A DNA stretch of 64,000 nucleotides from Diadophis punctatus similis. Lineage: Eukaryota > Chordata > Lepidosauria > Squamata > Dipsadidae. Positions 19,601 through 29,873 of the stretch are shown here, piece after piece (the stretch's first letter is position 1; the number at the start of each line of letters is the position of its first letter). Where the stretch lies: assembly GCA_023053685.1 (NCBI GenBank), contig JALIGW010000040.1, positions 310,001 through 374,000 on the forward strand, in the 5' to 3' direction. The notes under the pieces are model-generated. The model was not told the DNA's origin. It worked only from the letters and a program-made list of their open reading frames with translations, and searched no databases. The position numbers were made by a program, and so were the translations under genes.

Positions 19601-20656
19601 TTGCCCTGGAGTGAGGCTAGGCATAGCTCTTTTTGCTGTGGCCCAGGATACGATTGTAATAGATGAGCCCGTATCGATCTGCATTCAGCAAGGTGATTCT
19701 TCCACCAACAGGGTGATGTAAGTCGGGGGGGGGGGCTTGTTGCCATCAACTTGATTAATTTGGATGTAATTCATTCCCGCGGATGGGGTGTAATTACTGG
19801 GTCGCCCGTACTGACCTCTGTCCTCTCTCCTGGCATCATTTGAGTAGAAATTTCTGCTTTGCCCTCTTGGAGGGGGACGCTGCGCCTTGCAAACCTTTGT
19901 TATGTGGCCAAACTTCCCACATCTGTGGCACACCGCATCCTGGAACTGGCATGATGTTCAGGGATGCGGTCCCCCGCAGCTGGGACAAGGTGTTAATTTC
20001 CTACCTGGATGGTGTTCCATTTGGAAAACTTCCTCTTCGCCCTCCTCAGCTGCTTCTACGGGACTCTGGACATGGGTTTCGTTTACCTTGGAACTTGCCT
20101 TTGCTTGAGCCGACGGAGTTTTCTTCCGCAGTACATCGGCAGCCTTGTCAGACGTCTCGGCTGTAGTGGCCTCCTTTAAAGCCACCTGTAGCGTCAAGCC
20201 ATCATCTTTTGCTAGGAATCTTTTCTGTAGTGCTGCGTCTCGAACTTCCTGGACCAGCTGATCCAGCAATACTTCATCTAGGTTCGTGAACTTGCAGTAA
20301 ACTGCTATTTTCCTCAAGGCAGTCATATAACCGTTGATGCTCTAGTGCTCCTGCTGCAAACGTTCATAGAACTGGTAATGGCTCACAATTTTGGAAGGTG
20401 TGGGGTCATAGTTCTTCTTCAGCACCTCCTGTAGTCTGGACCATGTGGTCGCTTCTATTGCAGCCGGTTCCAGTAGTGCTACAGCTGTATCAAAAACATC
20501 TGATCCGCAGTGAGTCAGGAACATGTCCCTCTTCCTGTCGTCCGAAAGTGCGCTCATGTCGTTCGCTCCCAGGAAACATCGGAATCTTTTAAAGTAATTT
20601 TCCCAAGACTCTCTTCCTTGGTTGAATGGTGTCAGCGGGAGGTAAGACGATGCCAT
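16682..20656 (-). pseudogene. Ty3/gypsy element A gag-pol, decayed
   Basis: Read on the minus strand from 20656: Gag (ESWENYFKRFRCFLGAND), a cysteine-rich region with CHRCGKFGHITKVC, protease with DTGSS near 19660, RT (19531-18728) with LDLAQAYQQLP and YFDD, RNase H (18684 on) with FSRTLSVAERNYGQIDREAL, and the integrase zinc domain and core (17418-16682) with LDFTGP and SDNGP. Stops at 20342, 19958 and 19685 and one near 19532 all lie in the same frame, so the ancestor probably had a single gag-pol frame. Frameshifts lie near 18700 and near 16940, the latter just before the integrase glutamate. A hAT miniature element interrupts it at 17394-17732. The RT resembles the Mag/K02A2.6-like side of Ty3/gypsy. 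It is non-functional. Confidence 0.87.
17394..17732. mobile_element. hAT-type miniature element in gypsy integrase
   Basis: The terminal inverted repeats CAGTGGTTCCCAACCT and AGGTTGGGAACCACTG are perfect over 16 bases. The flanking duplications CCTTAGAA (17386-17393) and ACTTAGAA (17733-17740) match at 7 of 8 bases. 339 bp, non-coding, with GGTGGTACGCG-like subrepeats near both ends. Confidence 0.93.
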
Positions 20657-20771
20657 CTCGGCTTCTTAGAATCCGACCCTTTGTCTAGGGTTCAGTTTGG
20701 CGCCTCATGGTTTGCTTCCTTCCAGCCGGGCTGGAATGTCTTTGTCTTCAAATCCCATCCTCGTCGCCAGA

Positions 20772-20884
20772 TGTTAAGTCCCATAAAAGAGGCTAGAGGC
20801 GAGGCTAGTGACTTCAGCTCTTTATTCTGTTACAAGTAAAACATCAGCGATGCATGGTCTGTGACACGGATTTAAACAGGGAGC
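20772..20884 (-). repeat. 5' LTR (truncated) of gypsy element A
   Basis: It starts TGTTAAGTCCCATAAAAG and matches the left LTR. Just outside it, on the minus strand, is TGGCGACGAGGATGGGAT, placed like a primer-binding site. The homology stops at 20884, where element B pol sequence begins within about 30 bases. Confidence 0.78.
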
Positions 20885-22152
20885 CCGGCAAGCAGGCAGC
20901 CAATCAGCTTTTCCCAATCTAGTACCGCCTGCACTTTTTGAGGATCCATTTCTATGCCCTGGTGTGAAATACTATACCCCAAGTAATCAATTTTTTCTTG
21001 GTGGAATTTACATTTTGAGAGTTTGGCATAAAGTTTTGCCTCGCGGAGTTTGCTTAGCACTGCCCTCACCAATTTAACGTGCTCAGCTTTGGTCTCCGAG
21101 TATAAGAGAATATCATCTAAATAAACAAGAACCCCTTTGTATAAATGTTCACGCAAAACATCGTTGATTAATTGCATGAACACTGCAGGTGCCCCTTGTA
21201 GTCCAAAAGGGAGCACCTTGAATTGGTAGCATCTCAGGGGGGTGTTGAATACTGTTTTCCATTCATCCCCCTCCTTAATCCTGATTCGGTAGTATGCCTC
21301 CCTGATGTCTAGTTTGGAATTTTTTTTTCCTTTTGTGAAGTGGGCCAGCATATCTTTCATCAGGGGGAGGGGATACATGTTTTCAACACTTACCGAGTTT
21401 AGGTTTCTGAAATCGACACATAAGCGTTTTGTGCCATCTTTCTTTTCCCTAAATAACACTGGGGCTGCTATCTTTGGTCTGGCTGGTTCAATGAAACCCC
21501 TTGCTAGTTTTTTCTCAATGAAAGCACTCAGCTCTTCTAACTCCCCCGGTGACATGCTATACATTTTTGGTTTAGGTAGTTTAATCCCAGGTAAGATTTC
21601 TATTGCACAGTCAGATGCGCGATGCGGGGGAAGTTCATCCGACGCTGCTTCGCTAAAAACTTCTGCCAAGTCTTTGTATTCCTTGAGTATGTCTTCTGTT
21701 GCCACACTATGACCAGGCATGGCTGTTTCCCTGCGTTCAGCCCCCTCAGTTCCTATCTGTGGGTCCTCCGCAACAGTCACGTGCATTTGGAATTTTATGG
21801 TGCCTTGCTCCCAATTTATTCTTGGATTCCACTTTTTCAGCCATGCGAGTCCCAAGACTAGTGGCCATTCCATGCCAGGTGCTACTATAAATGTAAGTCT
21901 TTCTTCGTGGCTCTCAATGCCTATTTTCAGGGGTTCCGTGGCAAAAGCAGCTGGCTCCCCCCCTGCTATTGACCCATCCAGTTGGCAAAACGCGATGGGG
22001 TTTCTCAGCTTTCTCACTGTTATTCCCAGCTCCCTGATTAGGGTTGGGCTGATCAAGCAACGGGTACACCCTGAGTCTACTAATGCGGAGATATTTTTTT
22101 CCCTCATCTTGGTTAGGGATAAATAGTCTGAGAGGGAGGGTAAGTGGTTCAA
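20885..22152 (-). pseudogene. Sushi-type chromovirus pol (protease and RT), 3'-truncated
   Basis: The minus-strand frame encodes protease (VDSGCTRCLI just after 22090; VLGLAWLKKWNP) and a reverse transcriptase with RLCVDFRNLN, FGLQGAPAVF and YLDD at 21123-21112. It ends in LGYSISHQG and then VLDW, where the family normally continues into RNase H. Homology breaks there and about 10 unrelated codons run into the LTR of element A, so RNase H and integrase are lost. The frame is +1 relative to gag and overlaps it by 239 bases. The family is the sushi-ichi group, from which mammalian RTL1 and PEG10 descend. Inference: the enzymes are lost by truncation. Confidence 0.88.
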
Positions 22153-23524
22153 TTGGTTTGCTTACCAGTGGTTCATCCTCTGGGTTGCTTTCAAACGATG
22201 CTGGATCTTCCCTTCGGAATGCCGGGATGTTGTCTCCAGCGGGGGGAGGGGATGGGGGTCCTACCATCTCGCTGCTCCTCAGGGCTGTTTCCCTCCCACG
22301 CTGGGTGGGTCTCGCTGGTCTCTCCCCCGTTTGGCGTTCAGGTTTCCGGGTGGGTGTTTGGGACCAGCATTCGGGTGCTCGGTGCCCCTCCTTCCCGCAC
22401 TTGAAACAGATTGGAGGTTTAGGGGAAACCCCTGTTGCCTTCTTCCATTGGGGTGGGGATTTCTTCCATGCTCGCCCCGTATGGTACTGGTTCCTGGCCA
22501 TATCAATCTCCGCTTCTTCAGTGGTGAGGTACCACTCATGCAGATGATTCGGTGCACCCCTAGCCATGCAGGCATTATACAGATCGTCACTCAGTCCATC
22601 CTTAAAACAGCTTACCAGGATGTCTTCTGGCCAGTTTAGACGACATGCGAGGTCCCATAATTCTTCAGTGTACTCCACCACTGGCCGTCGTCCCTGCTTC
22701 ACCACCTTAATACGATCACGTGCTTTGCGGTCTGCCAGCGGGTCCTCTAACCGTCGTCGTAGGGCCATCATGAATTGGTTAAAGTTGCGCAGTTCGGGTG
22801 CGTCGTCGTTATGTAGGGTCACCATCCATCTGGCAGCGGCTCCTTCCAGAGCTAAGGTAACTGCTCGCACTCGGGATCCCTGTGTTTGGAACTCACGTCC
22901 ATATTCTTGCATATAGGTGAGTACGTGTGCTACAAAGAATCCCAATTGTTGCGGGTCCCCATCAAATTTCACTCCCAGGGGGGGAGTTTTCCTTTCTAGT
23001 TGTGGGGCTTGGAGTTGGTTAGGAAGGGGTGCCGCTGCGTATGCTGCCCTGGGAGGATTTGTTGGGTCCCCTGCTGCGTCGTCCATCTGCATGCCGGCTT
23101 CCCAGAGGTTGTTGGCTCCCCCGGCCTCTTCAGCGGTTGCTGTGCCCCCAGCGCTCCTTAGTCGCCGTTCTGGGGTCCCTCGGATGTTGAGATTTTCCAA
23201 TGTTTCCATCACCAACTGGGCTAGGTATCTCTTCAAATGCCCCTCCCTCAGCGGTACTTCGGTGGGTTCCTCATGGTCAGCGAGGGCTTCTAGCTCCAAT
23301 TCCCAACGAGGTTTCCGATTCCTTCGATTAAGAGTGACTCCTCTGGTTCTCCCATCCCAGCTGTCCTTTTTTCCAATGCCGATTGACCATAGGGGTTTCT
23401 CAGAGGTCTCAAAACCTCCCTCAGCTTCTTTGATGGGGAGTGCGGAACAGGCATCCGACTGGGTGGTGATTGGTGTCTCCCCCCAGCATTCAGTTTCCTC
23501 CTGTTCCCGGTTTTGTTCAGACAT
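21914..23524 (-). CDS. Sushi-type chromovirus Gag, open frame
   Basis: The frame is open from 23620, but the conserved start is probably ATG at 23524 (MSEQNREQEETE). The second copy near 43.6 kb keeps this Met and lacks an upstream one. Gag forms the retrotransposon particle. Features: an acidic N-terminus, a capsid region (KFDGDPQQLGFFVAHVL, then ALRRRLEDPLADRKARDRI), and a CCHC knuckle CFKCGKEGHRAPEC around 22408-22367, followed by a proline-rich tail. About 536 residues from 23524. The useful part ends at DEGKK, where pol continues in another frame after an A7 run (22100-22094). The last 60 or so codons overlap protease in the wrong frame and are probably not real Gag. Confidence 0.85.
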   Translation of the reverse strand: MSEQNREQEETECWGETPITTQSDACSALPIKEAEGGFETSEKPLWSIGIGKKDSWDGRTRGVTLNRRNRKPRWELELEALADHEEPTEVPLREGHLKRYLAQLVMETLENLNIRGTPERRLRSAGGTATAEEAGGANNLWEAGMQMDDAAGDPTNPPRAAYAAAPLPNQLQAPQLERKTPPLGVKFDGDPQQLGFFVAHVLTYMQEYGREFQTQGSRVRAVTLALEGAAARWMVTLHNDDAPELRNFNQFMMALRRRLEDPLADRKARDRIKVVKQGRRPVVEYTEELWDLACRLNWPEDILVSCFKDGLSDDLYNACMARGAPNHLHEWYLTTEEAEIDMARNQYHTGRAWKKSPPQWKKATGVSPKPPICFKCGKEGHRAPECWSQTPTRKPERQTGERPARPTQRGRETALRSSEMVGPPSPPPAGDNIPAFRREDPASFESNPEDEPLVSKPIEPLTLPLRLFIPNQDEGKKYLRISRLRVYPLLDQPNPNQGAGNNSEKAEKPHRVLPTGWVNSRGGASCFCHGTPENRH

Positions 23525-23629
23525 GGTTTGCACGGTCCCCTCAGTAGAGCGAAGTTGCTTCTCTGGGTTGACCATTTTTGCAGATCTTGCTTTCTGTAAG
23601 GATTGCCTCCCCAACCACATTCAAAGTAC

Positions 23630-23994
23630 GAACTTCTGAGTCAGTGTTTCAAAAGGATTCCTTTATTAGCAGTTGTATGACAATCCATTCATTCAAAGCA
23701 AGATCTAAATGCCTCCAGGCAAGGCAAGCATATTTAACCTTAGTGCCCCTCCCCATTAGGCAGGATGCATGAGTAAAGCAATCCACAAAGTGTGAAAGTT
23801 CTTTCCTGGGGGTACAGATGGCTATACGTTCCCAGACCCTTCCGTTCAACTGACTTGCATTGCCCCTCATAAACCCTATCTTAAGATGAGAAGGTTCCCA
23901 GGTGGCTAAGATCCGGATATCTGTTATAACCGTTTGATCAAGCAGAACCAAGACCCCCCTTCTCCTTTTGAATGGCAGAGTCTGGAATCTGACA
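23630..23994 (-). repeat. 5' LTR of sushi-type element B
   Basis: Minus strand starts TGTCAGATTCCAGAC at 23994. It holds an AATAAAGG signal in the CTTTATTAGC region near 23660, then runs to the gag leader. A diverged homologue is at 43655-44078 in the same position relative to gag. The inner edge is approximate. Confidence 0.7.
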
Positions 23995-24072
23995 CTAGCA
24001 CTGATGATGTTACCTAGTTTGGGTAATGAAACAACTGCAAGAAAACAACCAAGCTCTCACCAAAGACCCCTC

Positions 24073-24190
24073 AGGATAAAGCAGGTTGTGAGTTCAATCC
24101 TAGGTAGAGGCAAATGTAGGGGCTCCTGTTTGGGCAGGGGGTTGGACTAGATGACCTGCAAGGTCCCTTCCAACTCTGTTAATCTATTAA
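24073..24190 (+). mobile_element. CR1 3' terminal fragment
   Basis: GGGGGTTGGACTAGATGACC, AAGGTCCCTTCCAACTCTG and an AATCTATT tail. Confidence 0.75.
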
Positions 24191-24857
24191 ATTAATGTCC
24201 ATGCAGAGGAAACTGTTGCGAGGCAAAGTTTATTAGAGAGCAAAAAGGGTTTTACTCCTTTTGTGTGTGTGAAAACAACAAAAAGAATCACAAGTACTCC
24301 AAGAAAGTAAACCAAGAAAATACTGCATGGTCCAGCAATTAGCAAGCGTTGTTATGACATACCTACTTAGAAATTACAAGCCTTAAGTTTAACCCCAATA
24401 TATGCATAGCTTTACCCAGAGTGCAGCCGGGGAGGGAACAGCAAGAGGAAGATGCTACATTCCATCTGGGGTGACATCTTCCTGTTTGGGTTATGGTTCA
24501 TGTGTGAACCTGTGACATATATATGATTAAAAGGGTTTACTCTAAAAGCATTCCCCCATTATATATGCATGCTTAGAGAATGGTGAAAAACATCTTCAGG
24601 GCATTTGCCACACAGTCTAGAACAGAGGATCTACCCAAAGTGTTCTTTACCTTTTGGACTCTCACCTTGAGTCAGATTAATCTTCAAGAACTTCTCCCTG
24701 AGTTTGTATTTTGGACCTAACTGAGGGCTTTGCCTATTAACAGTTTGCTTTCAGTGGGCTACATGGGAGGTGTGTGTAATATGCAGAGTCATCCCTGCTT
24801 CTGGCCTTCCTTTTCCTCCAAAGCCAGCAGGCGAGAAGGCTGATAAACTGTCCCAAA
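24191..24857. other. Unassigned stretch
   Basis: No gene or family recognised. Moderate GC, no long frame. Confidence 0.4.
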
Positions 24858-24971
24858 GGTGCTGTTTCAAAAGGCAACATGACTTTCTTTGCTTTTTTCC
24901 TTGAAGACATTTCGCTTCTCTTCCAAGAAGCTTCTTCAGTTTTGAGTCCAGTTGCCTTTTGAAAAAGCACC
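24858..24971. repeat. Small palindromic element
   Basis: Arms GGTGCTGTTTCAAAAGGCAAC and GTTGCCTTTTGAAAAAGCACC are inverted copies at 24858-24878 and 24951-24971. The middle (TTCGCTTCTCTTCCAAGAAG) resembles a repeat widespread in fish and reptiles. Class not determined. Confidence 0.6.
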
Positions 24972-26094
24972 GTAGCACAACCATGATTGAGAATCTCCAT
25001 AGATACTGATAAAACTATGTTTACAAAATGGCCTGACAGAGTTTTGGCACACTAGCAATTGGAACAGAGTCAGCACTATCTAGACGTGGAAGAATCATTG
25101 AAGGCTCTGCTGACTAGAGGCTTCCAAACAGAAGTGTCCTCACCAGAGTGCTATCCAGCATCTTCTGGACAACCTCCAGGGAAGGGGAGCCACAGTATCT
25201 TCAACTTCTCTTCTCACACTCTACAGATGATATTCTTCCTGTTGGGTTAAGCAGCTTCGCTGTCCATTTAATCTACCTCAGTAACTTATCAATAAACGAA
25301 CCCACAGAAAAACCATCAAGAGAAAGACAGCTGGCAATAACTCAGTTAGGGTATCTGTCTTATCATCAATTTATCTTTCCTGTCATACATACATCATATT
25401 TCTGCTCACAATGTGTGGGATCCCACAAAGTGGGATCAGTGCCAAGCACTCTTAGGTTTCAAGGAACACAATTGTCTCTCTGAAACAGATTGCTGACCAG
25501 GAAGCTAAGGGAATGACTGAAATAATGGCACCCCCCCTGCAAACGTTATGGCTCCTCTGCAGTCATGAAAAAGTGGGATCCTTTGGAATGAAGGAGCTAC
25601 TCTGAAGAGAAAGGATCCATTAATAGATACTAATTAATGGTAAGACGAACTGAGGTCTTCTTGCAAAAGTAAGTACTGTATATTTCCCAGAAGTGAGCTT
25701 CTGATAGTTGGTGATTGAAAATTTAGTCATGGAAAAATGGATCCATGAATGGATCACTGATAGCTCTGCTGACTGCAGGCTGACTTACCTATCAGGTGTG
25801 AAGTTGTGGATATTGTTTATCATCTAAAATACAATGTTGGGGAGGAACCAACGGTGTCATGGTTTAAGGAAATTTGCAGTCTTCTCAGCAAAAATTAGAT
25901 GGTTTGGCAAATGTGAAAACTAAGATCACCAAATAACATCCCTCAAAATGGTATTTCTTACATGCACATGATATATTGGGTAGAAGGTTACAAACCATAG
26001 TATCAAGACGTTATAGAAGAGATGAGTGAAAATGGTTGGTGCTTATGGCAGAACAACTTAAAAATGTTCCTGGGGTGAAAGTTGATAGGAAATA
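24972..26094. other. Unassigned stretch
   Basis: No recognised family, no convincing frame on either strand. Confidence 0.4.
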
Positions 26095-26415
26095 AGGTTT
26101 ATGTCTTCCAGTATTTGAGGGGCTGTCACAGAGAAGAGGGGGACAACATATTATCCAGAGCATCAGAGGGCAGGACAAGAAGCTACAAAAGGAAACTTAC
26201 CAACGAGAGATCCAAGCAAGAATTAAGGAGAAATGTCCTAACAGTGAGAACAAATTAACCATTGGAACAGCTTGTCTTCAGAAATTTTGGGTGCTCCAAC
26301 ACTGAAGACTTTTTAGAAGAGATTGGATACCCATTTATCTGGAAGGTATTGGGTCTTCTGCTTGCACAGGGAGTTGGACTAGAAGACCTCCAAGGTCCCT
26401 TTCAACTGTGTTATC
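26095..26415 (+). mobile_element. CR1 LINE 3' end
   Basis: TCTTCCAGTATTTGAGGGGC, CATTGGAACAGCTTG, GGTGCTCCAACACTGAAG and GACCTCCAAGGTCCC mark the CR1 3' region in plus orientation. Confidence 0.85.
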
Positions 26416-27022
26416 CCCTTTCTGTTTACCTGCTAAGGAAAAATATAGAGGGTGAAAGTGAAAATTATTCTTATTCATATGGTATATAGCACAGACCTAA
26501 GAAATCAGTAGAACCATTGCAGTGCAATGGTTCAAGTGTTGGATTTAAACTGGGGAGGCTTAAATTCAAGGATCCCAGTGGTCACTGGGTAAATTCGTGG
26601 AATTTCCTGAGAGCTGTGGAGACCAAATGCTAGGAGTGAGCATTGTTACAGAAAGTATTATGCAAATATAATCTAATTAAGAGAGAGAATGAGATGCGGC
26701 AAGGCCCACTGCCTTATAGCGTTATTGGGCACAATTTTGGCGGGCCTGGTTTGTTTGCTTGTTTTGCAGTTAAAGGTTTGCAATAATAGTCCCTGGACTG
26801 ATGCTTCAATTCTGGGTCCCAATGAGACCATGTTGTGCCAACTACCATGGTGCTATGAAGGAATTTCTCATCCTCTTTCTCATAGCATGACACCAGTGCT
26901 GTCAAATTTCAACTCTGTCTTTACTGTCAGTATGCAAAGAACCCATCCTGCACAAATTTTCAATATAGAAAAACTTCAGTAATGTAATTCACATATTGTG
27001 AAATACCAGGCTTGATAGATAG
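26416..27022. other. Unassigned stretch
   Basis: Nothing recognised. A weak SINE-like piece (GCAATGGTTCAAGTGTTGG) lies near 26523. Confidence 0.35.
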
Positions 27023-27030
27023 GCTTAGTG

Positions 27031-27111
27031 TAGTGTTTCTCAACTTTGGCCTGGGGAATTCTGGGAGTTGAAATCCATGCATCTTCAGATGACCAAAGTT
27101 GAGAAGCACTG
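27031..27111. mobile_element. 81-bp palindromic hAT-type miniature element
   Basis: Ends TAGTGTTTCTCAACTTTGG and CCAAAGTTGAGAAGCACTG are inverted repeats. Flanks GCTTAGTG (27023-27030) and CCTTAGTG (27112-27119) match at 7 of 8. The middle holds the GGGAATTCTGGGAGTTGAA segment. Confidence 0.85.
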
Positions 27112-27119
27112 CCTTAGTG

Positions 27120-27610
27120 TGATCCATCAATTGTCCTTAATTAGTTCATCAATCTTTTAATGTGAAATGTGTTGATTGCTGTTACAGTTCATCTATTTCA
27201 CTCTTGATCAAGCAAATCAGCTCTTCCTAGTTCAGAATTTTTACACTTCATGGCACAGCAATGAACATTACTTATGTCAACACAGACATTGGTGTAAACA
27301 ATCTGCATTTGGTGGTGAATTTCAATTGGAGGAACTCCTTCAAAAGGCAGTCAAGAGCTTAAAATGTACTGATGATTCACTGCAGGGTTTCATTTCATGA
27401 ACAATAATAGCACAACCTTTTCTTACAACAGCTTCTCTTAAACAGAATGAAAGAATAAATACCAAAGAACATGGCAGAGCTTTTAGCACCTCAGTACTGC
27501 CCTCTTGTGGAGAACCACAGAGATGACTTAGGAAAGTTACACAGTGCCAAAAATGTGTTAAGGCCAGGAAACAAAGCATTATAAAGAAACTCAAGCCAAC
27601 TTGATTTAAG
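27120..27610. other. Unassigned stretch
   Basis: No gene or repeat family recognised. Confidence 0.4.
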
Positions 27611-28650
27611 TATAGGTAGTCCTCGACTTATGTTGTGGCCAGGTCGAGTCCAGTGCAATTAGCAGCTGATCCCGAGGATTCGGAGGTAGTGAGGGTGCAG
27701 TACAGAAGACCGGTGTTCCTGGCACCAGAGACGGAGAGTGAAGAGGACGTGGGGTCAGAGGCTGGCGAACAATTAGAACCTGATGCATCTCCTGAGATTA
27801 GTGACTCAGGAGAAGAGGAGGAGGCTCTTTTGGAGGTTCTCACGCAGGTTCTCAAAGAGACATGAGTGGCTAATCAGGAGGAGGCTTCCTCGTGAGTAGT
27901 AATGCAGGGCCTGACCACGCCCTGAGGGTATTTAAGGGTCTGTCACGAGGGGCTTCGTTGCAGAGAACAACTCCGTTCTGTGGTTTCAACATTTTGCTCT
28001 TGTATCTACGGATCGGATTATCAACAGTTAACATTTTTCCTGTAATTAATGAGAGTTTGGATTTCCGCCAAAACCTCCATGAGTTGAGATAACGCTCATT
28101 AATTGCTCTCTGGGACTCTAGCCAAATACTGAGAAGACTTTGTAAATAACTTCTATTCTTTTCAAAAGACTCAACTCTGGCTAAGAATTTATTTGAAGTA
28201 AAAGAGTATTGTTCCCAATTCCTTCTCGTGCGTCTTATTTTGGGGGCATACCCGTGGGGACAGAAGAACTTACGACCACAATTAAGCCCAAGATTTCTGT
28301 TGCTAAGTGAGACATTTGTTAAGTGAGTTTTGCCCCATTTTACGACCCTTTTTGCCACAGTTGTTAAGTGAATCACTGCAGTTGTTAAATTAGTAACATA
28401 GTTGTTAAGTGAATCTGGATTCCCCATTGACTTTGCTTGTCAGAAAGTCACAAAAGGTGATCACATGACCTTGGGATACTGCAACTGTCAGATATATATG
28501 AGCCAGTTGCCAAGCATCTGAATTTTGACCATGTGACCATGGGGATGCTGCAACAGTCGTAAGTGTGAAAAATGATCATAAGCCACTTTTTTCAGTGCAG
28601 TTGTAACTGAATGGTTGTAAACAAACTGTTATAACTTGAGAAATTCGTGT
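27611..28650. mobile_element. TIR DNA element, 'TAGTCCTCGACTTA' family, split by an LTR
   Basis: The left end GGTAGTCCTCGACTTA (27615-27630) is separated by a solo LTR from its continuation CGACCACAATTAAGCCC. The body has GTTAAGTGAATCACTGCAG and GATCACATGACC, and the decayed right end is ACTTGAGAAATTCGTGTACC. Same family as 29487-29871. No coding frame. Confidence 0.75.
27631..28267 (+). repeat. Solo LTR, TGTTGTGG family, copy 1
   Basis: 637 bp from TGTTGTGGCC to GGGGACAGAAGA, with a perfect 5-bp duplication ACTTA at 27626-27630 and 28268-28272. A TATA-like TATTTAAGG is at 27929-27937, followed about 25 bases later by TTGCAGAGAACAA. The same promoter layout occurs in 60199-60783. No internal coding region or second LTR, so a solo LTR. 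The superfamily (gypsy, BEL or ERV, all compatible with 5 bp) is undetermined. Confidence 0.78.
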
Positions 28651-29486
28651 ACCTGGAATATTACAGGGAGGGAAGGGAAAACAGAGACTTCCAAGATTCT
28701 GTTCCTATAGTAATATCAATCATCTGAAGTTTCAGTCATTCTCAAGGAGCTCATTTCCTGACTTGGCTTACCTTGAAGGGTGTCAGCCTCCACGCTGCCT
28801 GCTTGCTTTGGCTGCCATAGAAACGGGGAGGAGGGGTGGTTAGGTATTTGGGAGGGGGGAAAGCAGTGCTGGAGATGTCTCATGTGTCTGATTGGGGGGG
28901 GGGGGTTAGGGAGGAAAGTTCTCATCACGTAAGGCCAGGCTGAATGGACATGTTTACAGCCGGCACAAGGTCAACGGTTTCTGCAGACCAGATGTGAAGG
29001 CTCCACCAGAAGATGTGCCCACATGACATCTGGGGGGCACTGGGATTGGATGGCCAGCCCGGGGTTTATCAGGGGAGGGATTTGGGATAACTTTCTATAT
29101 GCAGTTTATGCGCCTTTTGCCTCAGATCTTGCTTTCAACCTGTAGCTATCAGTTCTTATTCAGTAAAAGTACCTTTCTCTAACACCATGGAGTCTTTCTT
29201 TCCTGGATTTTGAGCGGAGGCACATCTGACAAAGGGTTTACACATCTGTTGGCAACTTGTACCATTAGAGGTTTTTCACCTTTAATGTTTTATTCAAGCC
29301 TTGAAGAAAAAGAAAAGATGTGGAATGCCCTTGGAATTAAGCGGAGCGCATTTGGGTGGATGGAGTTTTATTTTTCACCACCACTTCTTTAACTTCCTTG
29401 AATATTAGAGTAATTCTATGACAAATTCAAAACAATATGGAACAGGGAGTTGGTTGGCAATTGTCAATGGAAGTTGCACAGGCATA
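28651..29486. other. Unassigned stretch, possible decayed LTR near 28930-29200
   Basis: A G10 run is at about 28893-28903. From about 28930 to 29215 the sequence ends with CTTATTCAGTAAAAGTACC and TTTCTCTAACACCATGG, which resembles an LTR polyadenylation end, but no boundary or duplication can be defined. Confidence 0.35.
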
Positions 29487-29871
29487 CAGGTAGTCCTGAA
29501 CCTTACAACCACAATTAAGCCCCAAATTTCTGTTGCTAGCAAAACAGTTTTGCTCCATTTTACAATCTTTCTTGCCACAGTTGTTAAGTGAATCACTGCA
29601 GTTGCTAAGTTACAACATGGGTTGTTAAGCGAATCTGGCTTCCCCATTGACTTTGCTTGTCAGAAGGTTGCAAAAGGGGATCACATGACCCTGGGATTCT
29701 GCGACCGTCATAAATACGAGTCAGTTGCCAAGCCTCCGAATTTGGATCACGTGAAGGTGGGGATGCTGCAACAGGCATAAGTGTGAAAAACGGTCATAAG
29801 TCAACTTTTTTCAGTGGTGTTGTAACTTTGAATTGTCACTAAAGAAATGGTTAGAAGTTGAGAACCACCTG
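29487..29871. mobile_element. TIR DNA element, 'TAGTCCTCGACTTA' family, complete copy
   Basis: It starts CAGGTAGTCCTGAACCTTAC and ends GAAGTTGAGAACCACCTG, flanked by TA on both sides (29485-29486, 29872-29873). It contains the family body (CACAATTAAGCCCC, GTGAATCACTGCAG). 385 bp, non-coding. The TA flanks would fit a Tc/mariner-type element, but two bases are weak evidence. Confidence 0.72.
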
Positions 29872-29873
29872 TA

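Noticed and set aside
26689..26982. 97-codon frame with a hydrophobic N-terminal stretch
   Set aside because: No known domain, no similar second copy in the window, and it lies in repeat-like surroundings; treated as chance.
27635..27865. Acidic 76-codon frame (Glu/Ser-rich) as a gene
   Set aside because: It lies wholly inside the solo LTR defined by the ACTTA duplication.
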